A stretch of DNA of 64,000 nt, taken from Strongyloides papillosus (Eukaryota; Nematoda; Chromadorea; Rhabditida; Strongyloididae). The number at the start of each line of letters is the position of its first letter. Position 1 is the first letter of the stretch. A program made the position numbers and the translations under genes. Under the pieces are notes generated by a model. It worked only from the letters and a program-made list of their open reading frames with translations, had not been told where the DNA came from and did no database searches. Where the stretch lies: positions 1 through 64,000 of the forward strand of contig SRSI01000023.1 in the NCBI GenBank assembly GCA_005656395.1, given 5' to 3'. Shown piece after piece: positions 45,994 to 59,302 of this stretch.

Positions 45994-47543
45994 CACAGCT
46001 AGAGATTTGTGTGTATTGTCGGAAAATTGAACTTTTACTCTATAACTAATTTTTGCGTGCTTTAATAAATCTCTTAGTTTTAATATTTTTTTTAAAGATT
46101 TTGTAAGATGATTTGAATGATTATGTAGATTCACTAAAAAATGAGGTTTTGGCAAAATGCCATATATGGAAAAAAATTTTTTGGTTGTGAATATTTTTTG
46201 ATGTGCCGTTGCTTTTGCTCTGGAAAAAAAAATATAAGGTTCTCCTACTTCCCATCTACATACCCATAAATTTTTGAGTTGATATTACGTTACGTTTTGG
46301 AGAAAATTAATTTTTAATGAGCGGCATTTCTACTTTTTACATATTTTCATCACATAATTATAATAAATATGCATTGTTAAACGTGTTTTGTAATGTTATA
46401 CCTCCTATAATTATTTTAATAGTATCTGCAGTCATGCTGGTAAGTTTTAAAATATAAAAGTTAGAAAATATTATTTTTTTCCATATAAGGATAAAAGTTT
46501 CTATTTTTTTAATTTATGTAAATAAACAAAACATTATATGTCAAAAAAATATCACAAATAATTTCCAATCAATTAGATATCATTTTTAATATGCTTTAAA
46601 AATATGAAAAATACTTAACTTTTATTATAAACCTATTGTTTGAGTTCGTAGTAATACTTAAACAATTATATAAATCAGATTGTAATCTGCTATTAATAAA
46701 ATTAGAAGTGATTTTTAACCATAAAATAATAGTTAGAAATTAATCCCAATGAAATGTTTCGTATAATAGAATTTCTGAAAAAAATATTTGTACGAACAAC
46801 TTGCTATCCATCTTTCCTAATGCTCTTAAAAATCAAGTAAAAAAGATGGTTTAAGTGAGAAAATACATTATTGCGAAAATTTAAACATAAAAATTAATCA
46901 TTGTTTATCATAATTGCTTAAACCTTGGTTTTATTGCAATACATAGGTGATCCAAGCATAAATTACATGATCGAAAAGTTTAAAATAAGTTTTTTTTTAT
47001 CATATGGCCATTTTTTATATAATGTAGAATAATTTGTCATTTGTAGCAATAAAAAACTAGTATTTATTGAACATTTTTAATTTTTACATTTTAAAAATTT
47101 ACCTGGCATTATTGTAAATACTTTAAAATTCATTAGATCAATGTTTTACATATAAAATAATACAAAAAAATTCATATTTATTATGTTCTATGAAAACTTT
47201 TCTTAAAAAAAATTGAGGTAATTGAAAACTAATTTTCTCCGAAACCTAACACAATATCAACTCAAAAATTTAGGGGTATGTAGAGGAGAAGTAGAGATGT
47301 CTAACATTTTTTTTCAGAGCAAAAGCAACGGCCCAGCAAAAAATATTCACAATCAAAAAAATTTTTCCCATTAATGCCATTTTACCAAAACTGTTTTTAT
47401 GAACAATTTACATCATTATTCAAGTCAACTGACAAAATTTCAAAGAAAAATATTAAAATTTAAGGGTTTATTGAAGGATACAAAAATTATTCATAGAGGA
47501 AAAATTCAGTTTTTCTGACAATACACACAAACCTCGATCTGTG
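45994..47543. mobile_element. Long-inverted-repeat element (1.55 kb)
   Basis: The left arm (45994 to about 46315) and right arm (about 47220-47543) are reverse complements over roughly 320 bp with moderate divergence. They start CACAGCTAGAGATTTGTGTG / CACAGATCGAGGTTTGTGTG and share TTGTGAATATTTTTTG, GCCGTTGCTTTTGCTCTG and AAATTTTTGAGTTGATATT. The 0.9-kb centre is AT-rich, with no transposase frame. It directly follows the hAT element. No clear target duplication. Confidence 0.75.
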
Positions 47544-48098
47544 TCCTCAATTTGATGACACTGACGTATCAAATCTAACAAAAATGTTTAATTATTTAAA
47601 CCAAGTGAAATTTGAATATTATCACGAACAAGATATTAGCATGGATGTCAGAAAAAATTAAATAATTGATTATAGTATTATTATCTTGTACAGCGTTTAT
47701 ACGTGGTTGTTTCAATAGATAAATAATTTTTACTAATTTATAAAGTATTTTTTTAAATATGCGATGATTGTCGAAAGTTTTCAGAACTATAAAAAAGCTC
47801 AGGATTTAGATATGAAGCTAATATTTTTTTGTGTCGGTATGAAACTTAGAGGTAATGTTTAAGCATATAAAAATTGGAACTTAAAATTTTACTTTTCTCA
47901 CAAATTTAGAATAGCTTGGCTTTCTCAAGAAACGTATTTTATATAGGAATATTTGAATGTATTCTTACCCCTGAAATTAAGAAAAAAAGAATCTTTAAAT
48001 TATTTATTCATAAAAATCGGTCAACATTAAAAAGAGTTATGATAAAGACAATTTTACTTGTGTATTTCATTTTATAATAGAAAATTAGAAAAAATTCC
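47544..48098. other. 3' flank of the carboxylesterase gene
   Basis: No gene. Reading on the - strand, AATAAA at 48008-48003 is the likely polyadenylation signal of the esterase, about 90 nt after its stop codon. Confidence 0.5.
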
Positions 48099-49897
48099 CT
48101 ATAGTTCAGTATGAATCCTATGGATTTCAGCAGATGGTATACGTGTTTTAGATAAAATTCCTGTTCCAACAATTTTTGGCAATTCTTTAACGTAAAAATT
48201 AACTCTTTCATTATTATATTCTGAAACAATTTTATTATCTTTTCCATCAAAACTTAAATATTTTGAAGGATTCTCTTTCGTTAACTTCTCCCATTTTATG
48301 TCTTTAAAAGAAGGATCTCCAGTTTTTATAAAATTTGTTATACTCATAGACAATGACTCTTCAAAATTTTCATCTTCTTTTGTATATTTATCTTCCGGGA
48401 TATGATCAATATTAAAAAGATAAGCACATTCAGCACAATGTGTTGCTCCTTTAACTAGGTAATCTCTTTGTAAATATTCATTATAATGTTCCATTAAGAA
48501 AAAGTAAATTGGCCAATCATTGTATAATTTAATTTGCATTTCATGATAAACACCAATATTTATTGATATATCTGAAGCCATTTCGATTAACTTTTCAAGA
48601 TAATGCTGTCTTATTTCAATTTTTGAAGCTCCTTCTGGAGGTGGATATTTGTCAATAACAAAATTAAATAAATGATGTCTAAATGCTCCACCATTTCTTC
48701 CTGTTTCATCGTATGGTAAAACAATTGTTCCGATATAAAATTCGAGTGATTTTTTATCAAAATTCTCAATCGTTTCTTGATCTATGTTAAACGATTTATT
48801 AAAATTATTAAACAAGAAAAGCGAGAATTCTTTTTCTGCAATTCCAATCATAGATGGTTTCTTATCAGCAGCTTTAATTAATGTTTCTAACTTTCCTGGA
48901 AAGAAATCATCATCTAATCTTGGTGTAAACATAAAATCAGTAAATGTATTGCAATGAATTCCAACTTTATCCATAGCAGTATATAACTCTTCCAAGCTTT
49001 TACTTTTCATACATTTAAGAACTTCTAAATTATCTTTATGTATGCAACCTGCATGTTCGAATAATTTTTTACTAAAAATTTCACTTTGTTTAGTCAATCC
49101 AAATTCATTAAAAATACTTCCACTAAATTGGACTGTTCTTTTAAACATAAAATTAGAATGTGGACTAATTGTTAGTGCTCCAACAGATGCAGAACCAGCA
49201 CTGGTACCACTTATTGTTATATCATCACGATTACCACGGAAACTTGTAATGATTCCATCAATGAAATATAATGCATATGTTTGATCCCATAGACCTATGT
49301 TTCCGGGAAGAACATAATCTCCGGTTGTACCAAATCCAAGAAATCCCAAACGATATTGAATAGTAACAACAACAATTCCTCTACTAACAAAATTTTCAAC
49401 AAGATTTTCGTATCCAAGGTATGCAGAATCTCCAAGAGAAAAACCACCTCCATGAATGTAAACTAAAACAGGATATCCTTCTTTTGATTCTGGTTCAGCT
49501 TTAGGTGTCATAATATTTAAAAACAAACAATCTTCACTAATATTTTGTTTTGTATACATTTGTTCATGGCGATGAGATGGTGGACAAGCATTTCCAAATT
49601 TTGTGGCATCATAAATATCTTCATGACGTTCTACAACAACTGGTTTCTAGAAGATTTTGAAAAATTATAGTTTTACATTAATTAAAGTACCTCAAATCTC
49701 CTTTCTCCAACTGGAGGGGCAGCATAACGTATTCCTAAATATACATAAGCATCTTTGTATTCAAAACCCTCATAAAAACCTATTGGTGTAGCAGCTTTAG
49801 GATTAACCGTATAAACTAAATTTTTTGATATACCATATAATGTTAATAGCAATAAGAAATATACTTTTCTATTATTAGTGAAAACAACTGATGTCAT
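48099..49897 (-). CDS. ER-type carboxylesterase (COesterase family)
   Basis: Two exons, 49897-49691 and 49646-48099, with a 44-nt intron, give 584 aa. Exon 1 encodes an N-terminal hydrophobic signal (about residues 10-30) and the AATPIG..G..Y..LGIRYA entry of type-B carboxylesterases. HGGGF (134-138) forms the oxyanion hole. The nucleophile Ser218 is in GTSAG, with Glu342 and His472 (GATHCAE) completing the triad, so it should be catalytically active. The ITNFIKTGDP line near the C-terminus is typical of the family. The last four residues are HTEL, a KDEL-type retrieval signal used by liver carboxylesterases, which predicts residence in the ER lumen. Likely role: hydrolysis of ester substrates or xenobiotics. 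The active triad argues against a neuroligin-like adhesion role. Confidence 0.9.
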
Positions 49898-50218
49898 GCT
49901 TGCATTTAATATTTCTATACTTGAGAAAGAAATCTAAACCACTTTCACTTTTCTTCCGCAATAATTTGTTGACCTATTTTATTCTCGTTCAATATTTGTT
50001 CAATACTCTTATTAGCAACTATTTTTATCTTTATTGACATTTTACTTTACTTAAAATGATTACATTAATTAAAACATTGTATGTACTTGATTATGCAAAG
50101 TAACGTTATTGATTTACCAAAAAAAACAATTTATATTTTAAAGTATCATTATGTGTCAATCAAAAATAGAATACTTATTGTCACATTTATAAAAGCATTA
50201 ATTTTTTCTTTATTAATT

Positions 50219-51765
50219 TCAATAAACAAAGTTATAACCATAAACGAGTATCAAAAAGTACACAAATTTACCGTTATAATACAAAACACATGATTTATTA
50301 AAAGCAACATAAATTCCTTCCCATGCTTCAGATGCTCCAGCAATAATTTGAGAACTCGGTAATATAAAACCACTATTAACATATTCATTTGGCCTTAACT
50401 CCATAGCAAAAGCATGTTTTATACCACCAATTGATGTGGCATAGTCAATTGTTGATCCTGATGCTGGATAAACAATATCACATATAGATCCAAAATTGAA
50501 ATTTGATTGATGAATAGAATAAATAGCTTGGGTTGCTTTATTTGATATATCTCTAAGATCGTTAACATTTGAAGGATAAACTATAAATAAAAAAATAATA
50601 AATTATTATTTTTAAAAAAGATACCATTGTCATAACCATAAGGATAAATAAAATTTTCAGAGTATGTATGAATATCAAAGTAAACTGAAAATGGATGTCC
50701 ATTATTGAAAGCATTTTTTATGTAATCTCCTAAAGCTTTAGATTCTGGTTCGGAAAAGGGGCTTTCTCCTCTATAATATTTTTATGACGAATTGTGATAA
50801 TTTCCACTTACGCATATGTTTCATCACAAGGGTTCATTGAGTAACCTGAAAATCCCCATTTGAAATCAAAATTACGATTTGGATCAACTCCATAACATCC
50901 ATTATACGGTCCAGATCTTGTCTTCCTCCATAAACGATCTTGATCCCAAGTATATACATAACCATCAATATTAATAACTGGTATAATATGAACTTCAGTT
51001 GTTGATAAAAATTGTTCATATTTTTTAGAGTTATTTGTCAATTCATTCATTATGTAAATCTTAAAAAATCATTAAAATATTTATAAGAATAATATTATAC
51101 CATTGTGGCACATGACAACCATTCTCGAGCATGTATACAACCATTAATTAATACCTTTTTCTTAATTTTATCATTTTTTTCTGTTATAATAACTCCACGA
51201 ATAGGTCTTTTCTCGTATGATGTTCCAATTATAATTGTTTCTACTGTATCAAAATTATTACAAAGAGAATCCATATAACTTTCAATTTCATCTAAATTGT
51301 GGTATTCATTTATTGTCATTAAACTAGGATGATGTCCACTTTTAAAAATTCTTCGTTTATCTAACTCTTTCTCCTCATCATCAATAACTTTACCTAAATC
51401 CCCAATTCTAACATAATAATTAATTTTTAATTTTCCCAAAAATTCAACAAAATGTGCCTTGTGATTTGGATGTACATAAACATCAGCACTATTTGTTTTG
51501 TACGATATATCTTTCCATAAATCTATACTAAAATTTCTAACATATGCTTCAAAAGTTCTTATTTGTATGTCATTTGAAAAAATTACATTATACACAGAGT
51601 GAATAAAAATAAATATTTATTAAATATACGTGCTTGTAATTACCTGGTATAATTCTTTTTTGATATTATACTTTGTGAGTTAACAATGATTAATAACACA
51701 AAAATTTTAACAATAATTGTTATTTGTGTAGCAGAAACATTATATGTTTTTAAATTTTTAATCAT
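50219..51765 (-). CDS. M14A zinc carboxypeptidase, A-type
   Basis: Exons: (51765-51644, tentative), about 51597-51101, 51059-50812, 50770-50625, 50580-50219, with introns of 41-45 nt. The tentative first exon encodes a signal peptide, but its junction to the next exon lacks an acceptor AG. A propeptide (VYNVIF... to about the KRR near 51345) precedes the catalytic domain. Zinc ligands are His and Glu of HAREW and His of HTYSE. DPNRNFDFKWG supplies the substrate-binding Arg, VYPASG the Tyr and MELRPNEY the catalytic Glu. The S1' pocket position in ASGSTIDY is Ile, as in carboxypeptidase A, so hydrophobic C-terminal residues are the likely substrates. It is predicted secreted as a zymogen. The C-terminus after KSCVLYY is hydrophobic, and a GTAAAT there could be another donor, so the 3' end is uncertain. 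Confidence 0.85.
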
Positions 51766-52196
51766 GATTAAATTTGCATAGAAATTATGACTGATAACAT
51801 TTTCATAATATGATACATGACATCCTTCTTGTTATCTGTAATTCTAAAATTGTAAAAATTTGTACCATTATTTCTTATCTTACTAAATTACAGATATACG
51901 GAATATTCATAAACTTTGAAGATTCACAAAAATGGGGGAAAAAAGAAAAATGCTAATTTTTTGTAATATTTACATTTAAACTCAGAAGATAAATTTGATT
52001 TCATTAACATAATTTTCTTATCAATAAGAAAAAAAATTACCCTGTTTATAAAGTGGAAATTTATAAACATTTACTCATGACATGCTAATTAGTTTGGAAA
52101 AGTATGTATATGTGCGATACAATACTAAAATTAGTTTCATAAGATGGCTTTATTATAACTTTTATTATTATTTTTAGCTTATTGATTAACTTAGCA

Positions 52197-53792
52197 TTAT
52201 AAATATACATTGGACATTTCACATACATTATTATTTTTTTTCAACGATTTTTCATCACTATTTAATGAATATTGACTACTATCATCACTTAAAACACAAT
52301 CATCCAGTGATGCCAATCGACATACTACATTCGTTCCTTTTTGTTTATTAGGTTCCTTTGAATTGTTTTTTTTCATACTACCCCGTAATACCGATTCAGT
52401 TGTTACAATCATTCCATTTTTTTTTAATAAATTTTTGCGATCATCATCTTTTTTTGTCATTTCATTAAAATTTACATGCTCAATAGGAGCAATATTTCCT
52501 GAATTAGTAACGGAAAGTTCAATTCTATCAGTGTCAAATTCTTTTTTATGTTTTATGATAGCATTTTTTTCTGATACCATCATAGCAGATACCGAATCTT
52601 TACCTGACAACAGACTTTTATTAGTTGGGGTTCTTCTTAAGTACGTTCGCAATTTCTCACGATTTTTAGCGTATCCCTTAAAACATGGAAACTTCCTTAA
52701 AAAGGTAACCCTATAATTTGAGGAACATGTACAAAATATATAAAATTGTGAGGCATGATTTGTTATTTCAAGAATATTCGCTACAGCTCTAAACAATTGA
52801 TAATCCACTCTTTTTTTAACAGTTTCATTGATAAAGACTAAATTCACGGCAGCTGGTATATTACAAATAAAAAACATAACAACAATACCCCCCAGGAGAT
52901 ATAGGAGATTTTCATCTCTATTCGCATTTTGTCCTTGTTTTTTTGTTAACCTATTAAACATTTTTTGTCTTTTTTTAAACGCAAACATAATTTTCCCATT
53001 TAAGATTGAAAGTGCTATTATGGGTACAAATCTCAAAAGTCCTTCTCTAGTCCATTTATAAATCTAAAATATAATAAAGTTTAGTACTTTTGATAATTTT
53101 AGTAATTTATAATAATTTCCATTTAAAGTGTTAAAATTTTATATAAAAAATTATCTTACCTGCCACTCAAATGTTTGGGATATATCACTATCAATTGGCA
53201 TATAGACAACTTGTCCATCTTCGGTTGTCTTACGTCCAACACTATATCTACCAAGAGCATATGGTATATATATTATGGCAGGAAAAATATATGCTAGAAT
53301 AATTACTTTCATTGCTCTTGTTGGAGAATTCCATGTTCTAAACTTTAATGGAAAGACAATAGACATAAAACGTTCTATTGACAATGCTACAACAATGTAG
53401 ACACCCGTTGCTAGAGCCCAATTAATTAATGGAAGCATGAGATAAGCTTGATAAAATCCGTATGAATATTTTTTGTTAAATGAATATCCCAATTGTGTTA
53501 GAATCTCACATGATACAAAAAATAAAACAAAAAGCATACATAGGAGATCTGCGATTGCCAATGCTTTTAGATACATATATGATACTGCCTTAAGCTTTTT
53601 TGACGCTAGTGTTATGAGATTCATAATATTTCCAATTATCCCAAATGCACATATTGCTGGTAGAATATAACAGTAAGCAATTAGATTAATTTTAGTTCCT
53701 AACGATGAGGTTTGTATAGTTTGTGTCGTCTGGAATGAGTTATTTTCTTCCTCCATGAAACTGGAATTTTTTGTAAATGTATCATTCATCAA
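52197..53792 (-). CDS. Class A peptide-type GPCR
   Basis: Two exons (53792-53160, 53063-52197) give 499 aa. N-terminal glycosylation sequons are followed by seven hydrophobic helices: about 38-62 (IIGN), 72-97 (LAIAD), 114-142, 162-181, 219-240, 263-288 (with a CNIP line) and 301-323. The helix 3 end is ERF rather than DRY, and helix 7 has NHASQFYIFC instead of NPxxY. These variants are seen in nematode FMRFamide-type and related neuropeptide receptors, which I infer as its group. No Cys is present at the start of helix 3 or in the second extracellular loop. A long cytoplasmic tail (about 170 aa) is Ser/Thr/Lys rich and suited to phosphorylation. A polyadenylation AATAAA lies at about 52154-52149. 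The ligand cannot be predicted. Confidence 0.85.
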
Positions 53793-54385
53793 GTAGGCTA
53801 AAAGAGAGAATGTACATTTTTAAATAAATATTTATAATAAATTTTAAAATATTTTGATGTTATAAGAGAAAAAATATTAGTTTTGGTTATTAAAAAGAAA
53901 GTTGTCAGAAATAGAAACATACTTTAAAAAAAATTTTTAGTTCATGTATAGTTAATTTAAGAAGTTTCTAAAAACGTTTGACAGATTTAATTTATAAGAA
54001 AAAGTCAACAATGTTATAGATAAATGAAATAATTTAATGTGAAAAAAATTTTAGGAATATTTTGAAAAAAATACAATGCTAACAATTAGACGGAAGGAAG
54101 AATTTTGCTTTGTCACGACATTTATGTAATGGCAGTTTAAGTTGCGTGATTAAAAAATTAAGATAACAAGTTAAACCCTTTATATCTCCGAGTTACGATA
54201 GCTAAGATTGGTATAAAAGTATGGTTCAATTAGTAAGGGAAAATGGTGTAGGATGTTAACAATAAGTCAAGTTCTTATTTAAATGCGTGTATATATTTTA
54301 ATTTATTTTATTATAAAATTTGCTAATTTTCTAATGTTAGTTTATTTTTTAGAATAGAATTTAAACTTTATACTAAACAATAACT
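53793..54385. promoter_or_regulatory. Divergent promoter region, GPCR and DR1
   Basis: 593 bp between the two start codons, transcribed away from each other. A less AT-rich patch near 54170-54250 is the only standout. No specific factor site can be supported. Confidence 0.4.
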
Positions 54386-56486
54386 ATGGGTGATGAGGAT
54401 AATGAGGTTGGATTACCACAAAAGGGTCTCAATATGATCATAAAAGACATTATTCCGGATATGAGAGTAGCAAATGAGGCTAGAGATTTGTTGAATCAAT
54501 GTTGTGTTGAATTTATAAAAATTGTTGGACAAGAAGCGCAGAAAATGAGTCAAACCGATCAAAGAAAAACAATATGTCACGATCATGTGAGAAATGGTAA
54601 GTGTTAAAATATGCTAATTATTTAAAATTCAGGCAATTACACTTGGTATTTTTGATATTCTTAAATATTAATTCAAAATATCTTTTTTACAAAACTAGTT
54701 ATAATTTATTTTAGCATTAATAAAGCTCGGATTTTCCAGTGATTATGTGGAAGCGGCAGATAGTTGTTTAGGGGAATGTAAATTGGCTGCTGAAAATAAA
54801 TTAAAACGTAAAAATTCAAGACTTGATAAATGTGGCATACCAGAAGAACAACTCTATATGATGCAGCAACAATTAATTGAAGAGGTACGTTTACTTAGTT
54901 AATTTTGTATGTATAAAATTATATAATCGTTAACTTTTTATTACATCAATAAATATAAATTAAGCAAAATATATAAATTTTTATGAGATTTAATGAAAAA
55001 TACTACAATTCTGAGGAAGTGTAATTATCTGAGAATAAAAATTTCCATATAGTTAGGTTTTTATTGAGTCAATAGAAAAATATTCAAATCATTGTTATTT
55101 TAATAACTATTTATTATTACATAGTTTTTTTTTAAAAAATGTTGAAAAGTTTTATAAAACTTTTTTATACATTTTTAATATGACATTATTTACATATTTA
55201 GGTAGGTAAGATAATGGTCCATGACATATATCGTAGTAAGTATTAAGTATTAGTAAAGTGTCTTTCGCAAGTAGAGTAACTTTTTCTTTAATTTTTTATT
55301 CTAATTGGTAAGAATAACTTAATTGGAACTTCTTTAACTACACATTCTCAAAGATTTAAGACCATTTATTTCTGCACAAAAAAGAAACAAATCAGATATA
55401 AATGTACGAATTTAGGAAAAAAAGTCATTAAAATTTTAAAATGGCATAAGAACAATGAATATCAAATATTGTTTTTATGAATTCATACATAAATGGACTA
55501 ATATATGTAGCAAATAATTATAAAAACATTAAATCAGGATGATAGCTAATTGAAAAATGTTAAAAATGAACAACATTTAAACAACATACCATTATAAAGT
55601 GTGTTTAAAATTACTTTAGAATTCGTTTCCATATGGTGGCTATGTCCATCTTGATAGTTTTGAATGAGCATATTAATAGCTGCCTTATATATAGTACCTT
55701 ATTATAAATATTGTACTTAAATTTTCATTAAGACTTTTTCTTTAAGCAATTTATATACTGTAATTTTATATTATTTTATTCTATAATTAAAGTGATTAAT
55801 GTTAAGTGTAGTCTATAAATATCTTATCTTTAGACATACAATTACAAAAACATTTATTTGTTTTTGATAATAGGTGTTTTGAAATAGTTTTAAAGTAAAG
55901 AACAATTTCAAAAATCATTTTGTTGGGAAACTTACATGTTTTAGTGATAAATTAATTCTTTAAAAAATTATTATTACTTTTCTTAGCAAAATATTTAAAC
56001 TAAAATATGTTTGGACAAAATGTATGTTAAAAATATTGCTTTAAGGATAAAACTTGTTCAATTAATTTGGGAAACGAAAAAGTTATCAAGTATTGTAAAA
56101 TAAAATACACTATTTGGTTTTAAAAATTAAATCTTCTAAATTTTTTAATTAGTTTCTCAACTATTTATAAAACCAATATAAGAGTTAATAGCAATATATA
56201 TTGAATGATAAAATATTTGTTTCCTAAACCTACAACAACATACATAAAAATCTTATAATGGGAGTAGAAAAATATTAATAGAATTTATTTATTGTAGTTT
56301 AATTAATTTAAACTTTTATAAATATATTTTTAGGCACGACAACAAGAAGCACAACGTGCTCAGGAGGAAAATGATAGAATTGCTGCAATGGGAGGTGAGA
56401 CATATCGTGAACAATGCTTTATGCACACTGCCAACCAAATAATGGCTGCAGCAAAATATGGATCTGATGATGAGGATTATGATTGA
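54386..56486 (+). CDS. dr1: DR1 / NC2-beta transcription repressor subunit
   Basis: Three exons (54386-54596, 54715-54884, 56334-56486) encode 177 aa, almost exactly the size of metazoan DR1. The N-terminal histone fold has LP..GLNMIIKDIIPDMRVANEARDL-like helix 1 and EF...ILGQEAQ-type helix 2, then ALIKLGFSSDYV. The CGIPEEQL motif before a Gln-rich helix is also diagnostic of DR1. The protein pairs with DRAP1/NC2-alpha, binds TBP on DNA and blocks TFIIA/TFIIB entry. The acidic end DDEDYD matches family habit. The second intron, 54885-56333, is 1449 nt against 118 nt for the first. AATAAA follows at about 56584. Confidence 0.95.
54885..56333 (+). other. Unusually long DR1 intron
   Basis: 1.45 kb of AT-rich DNA, about 25-30 times longer than the other introns in the window. 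I found no nested frame, tRNA or clear hairpin. An enhancer, an unrecognised small RNA or an old insertion would all fit. Confidence 0.5.
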
Positions 56487-59302
56487 GTGAGAAAGCATAA
56501 TTTTATGTGAATATAATTTAGAAACTTCTTAAAGTCATCAAATTATGTTCATCAATTTACATTTATTTACTTTTTATTTATATAATAAAAAATTTTAATT
56601 TATTTCTGATTCTCTTGGTAAAGACTTGCGTTAAGACATAATGGTGATAAATTTGAAATATATTAAATTATTAAAATGTATGTTAAAATATATTTGGAAA
56701 TCTCCTTAGCTAAAAAATAATAAATTTTATCCTCATAAAATAATGGATCATAAATCATGATTCGTAGAAAAAATATATAAAAAAATTATAAATATACATT
56801 TCAATCGGTATTTTCATGTCATTAACATACAAAGTATTATATTTCCTAAATGAAAGTTTTCATTACCAAGTAAAGCATTGAATATTTATAATCTTTTTCA
56901 AATATTTAGAAGTGTCAGAAATAATAAAATTAGTATGAAGATAAATCGTTTCCTTAACAAAATAAATAGTTGACATCATACATTTCTTTAAATTTTTAAA
57001 ATCTTTTAATTAATAAAAAAATTAATAAAGTTAACCAATATTGGTATTTTTTTTGCTTGAAACAAAAACATTAATTGTAGAAAATATTTTCAATACCAAC
57101 CATCAGTATATAGGTTTTAAATTCAATTAAATAAAATTATATTATTTAGTTTATACAAAAAAAATGAAAGGTAAATATCATAGAGAAAATAAATTGACAA
57201 AATATATTTACTATAAAATTTTATACTTTTAAGGGATATGTTGATTATGTGTGAAAAACCAATAAAATTAAAATGGTAAATAAAATAATTTGAATAGCTT
57301 TATTGATGGCACCAAAAAAATATGATAACTTTTAAAAGTCTAATTATATTGAAAAAATGGGATTATATTAAAAAATATTATAATAAAGCAGTGTTTTTTT
57401 GCTAGTTAAATCTCAATATGTGAATTTTTTTTAAAAGGAAATTAAAAAATATTTTTGACGAAAAAATGATGTTAGGTGAAAAAACAAACAAAAAATATCT
57501 TTTAGAAGATGCAAACAATGAAGTAGGGTGTTTTTTAAACCTTTCACTTTAATTACAATCTCAATTAGAATATTTAAATGTGTTCTAGTGTTATTTTTCT
57601 CACACAATGTAATCACAACATAAAAATAGACAAATAAATAAATTTGTAATTTAAATTCTTTGAAAAATTTTTACAATGAATTGGTTCATAATATATATAT
57701 TATAAAAATAGAAATTAAGCATACTTATTTATAGAATTTAAGAATATCTTTGAACTCAACGATAATATGATGTACGCTAATCTAATAAAATGCATGTGTA
57801 AAAATAGAGATATGATAAAACATTTTTTGATGAAAATAAGTACTAGCATGATCATTTATTTCATTTATTAATAAATTTACCCATGACAACATGTTCTTTG
57901 CATGAATTTCCATAAACTACACTTTCACTTTAATGCAATATTTGTTTTAAAATATTGCCTATTAACAAATTATATATTTTTGGTATTTAATTTGGGTAAA
58001 CAAAAAAAATATTTTTTGCCAATAACTTTTATATATTTATAATTTGTTGAATAGGCACTACATTAAAATAATTCTTTTTTAATATCTTGATATTAAATAA
58101 TAAAATTTAATGATTTTAAGAATTAGTCTTTTTCGTCGCTTGAGACAAAAAACAACGATTATAATGGTTTTTTAAAGTATTTATTATTGTTTTTGTAATA
58201 AAGAATTGATTATCATTAGCTCTTTATAGCATTTATATGGAAAATTTATAAATTGTTTATAAAAATTTTATATATATATAAGTTTTTTGTTAAAAAGATT
58301 GTCATATGTTTTAAACATTGATTTAAAAATAAATGATTATCAATCATAAATCCAAATGGTAAAGGTGTATAATTAAAAATATGTTAGATTTTTTACACTT
58401 AGAATAAGTTAAACAGAGAAAAGGAAATGAGGAATATATTGAAACAATGAATTGTTTAAAAATGATAAAATATTTGACAGATGGATTAATTATATGTGGA
58501 TGATTAATTAGATATCTTAATTTATATTATAAATTTTTTTAAAATATGATATAAATATAATTGCGAATTATGATTGTTTTTTGAATGTATTTCTTGAGGA
58601 TAAATATACAATTGTTATTTAACTGTTTTTCTTTAAATTAATAAAATTATATGATTATATTTATGTAATTTTATTATATTAACATAAAACACTTTTAAAA
58701 AATAAAATATAAGTATTTAATATTGTATAAAAAAACTAAAGTATTTGAATTATTCAATTAAGATATAAACCACCTAAACCTTTATTTCTATCATTTTATC
58801 AATAAAAGAATCATTAAACTCATCATTATTTCTTTTACCTCAATACAACTTTTATCTTATATTATTTATATCACCTTCTTAATGATAATATTTTAAATAA
58901 ACCAAATATACTGGTCTTAGTAACATCCTAAACTTTATCACATCCTGGCAAATCTATAAGATATACGACATTCTTTCTAAATGTTACTACTACATGTTCA
59001 TCATTGCATTAATATTATTATATTTTTATTATTATTCATAATGATACACATTTAATCTGGTCATCCAATATTTATTTTTTAATTTATATTATATTTCAGG
59101 TATTTTCTACCTATTTTTGGGTAAAGTATTTAGAAAGCTTTTAATAACAAATGTCTCTAGAAAATATCAATGATCTCTTTTGTTGTCCCCAATAGATTAA
59201 TAAAAGATATAGCTTAAAATATTTAAGAACGAAAAAATTCTCAAATTACAATAAAATAAATATTTTATTATATATAATTATATATTTCAATTTGTTTAAA
59301 AA
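56487..59302. other. Intergenic region between DR1 and TMC gene
   Basis: 2.8 kb of AT-rich DNA with no supported gene. An inverted repeat at 57956-58057 is described separately. The last few hundred bases presumably hold the TMC promoter, but no motif can be supported. Confidence 0.5.
57956..58057. repeat. Inverted repeat, MITE-like
   Basis: TGCCTATTAACAAATTATA and, inverted, TGCCTATTCAACAAATTATA bound a 102-bp stretch. Weak similarity continues outside the arms. It could be an old MITE or a cruciform-forming regulatory repeat. Confidence 0.4.

Noticed and set aside
45886..46155. 89-codon minus-strand frame
   Set aside because: It straddles the boundary between the hAT right end and the long-inverted-repeat element, so it is fortuitous.
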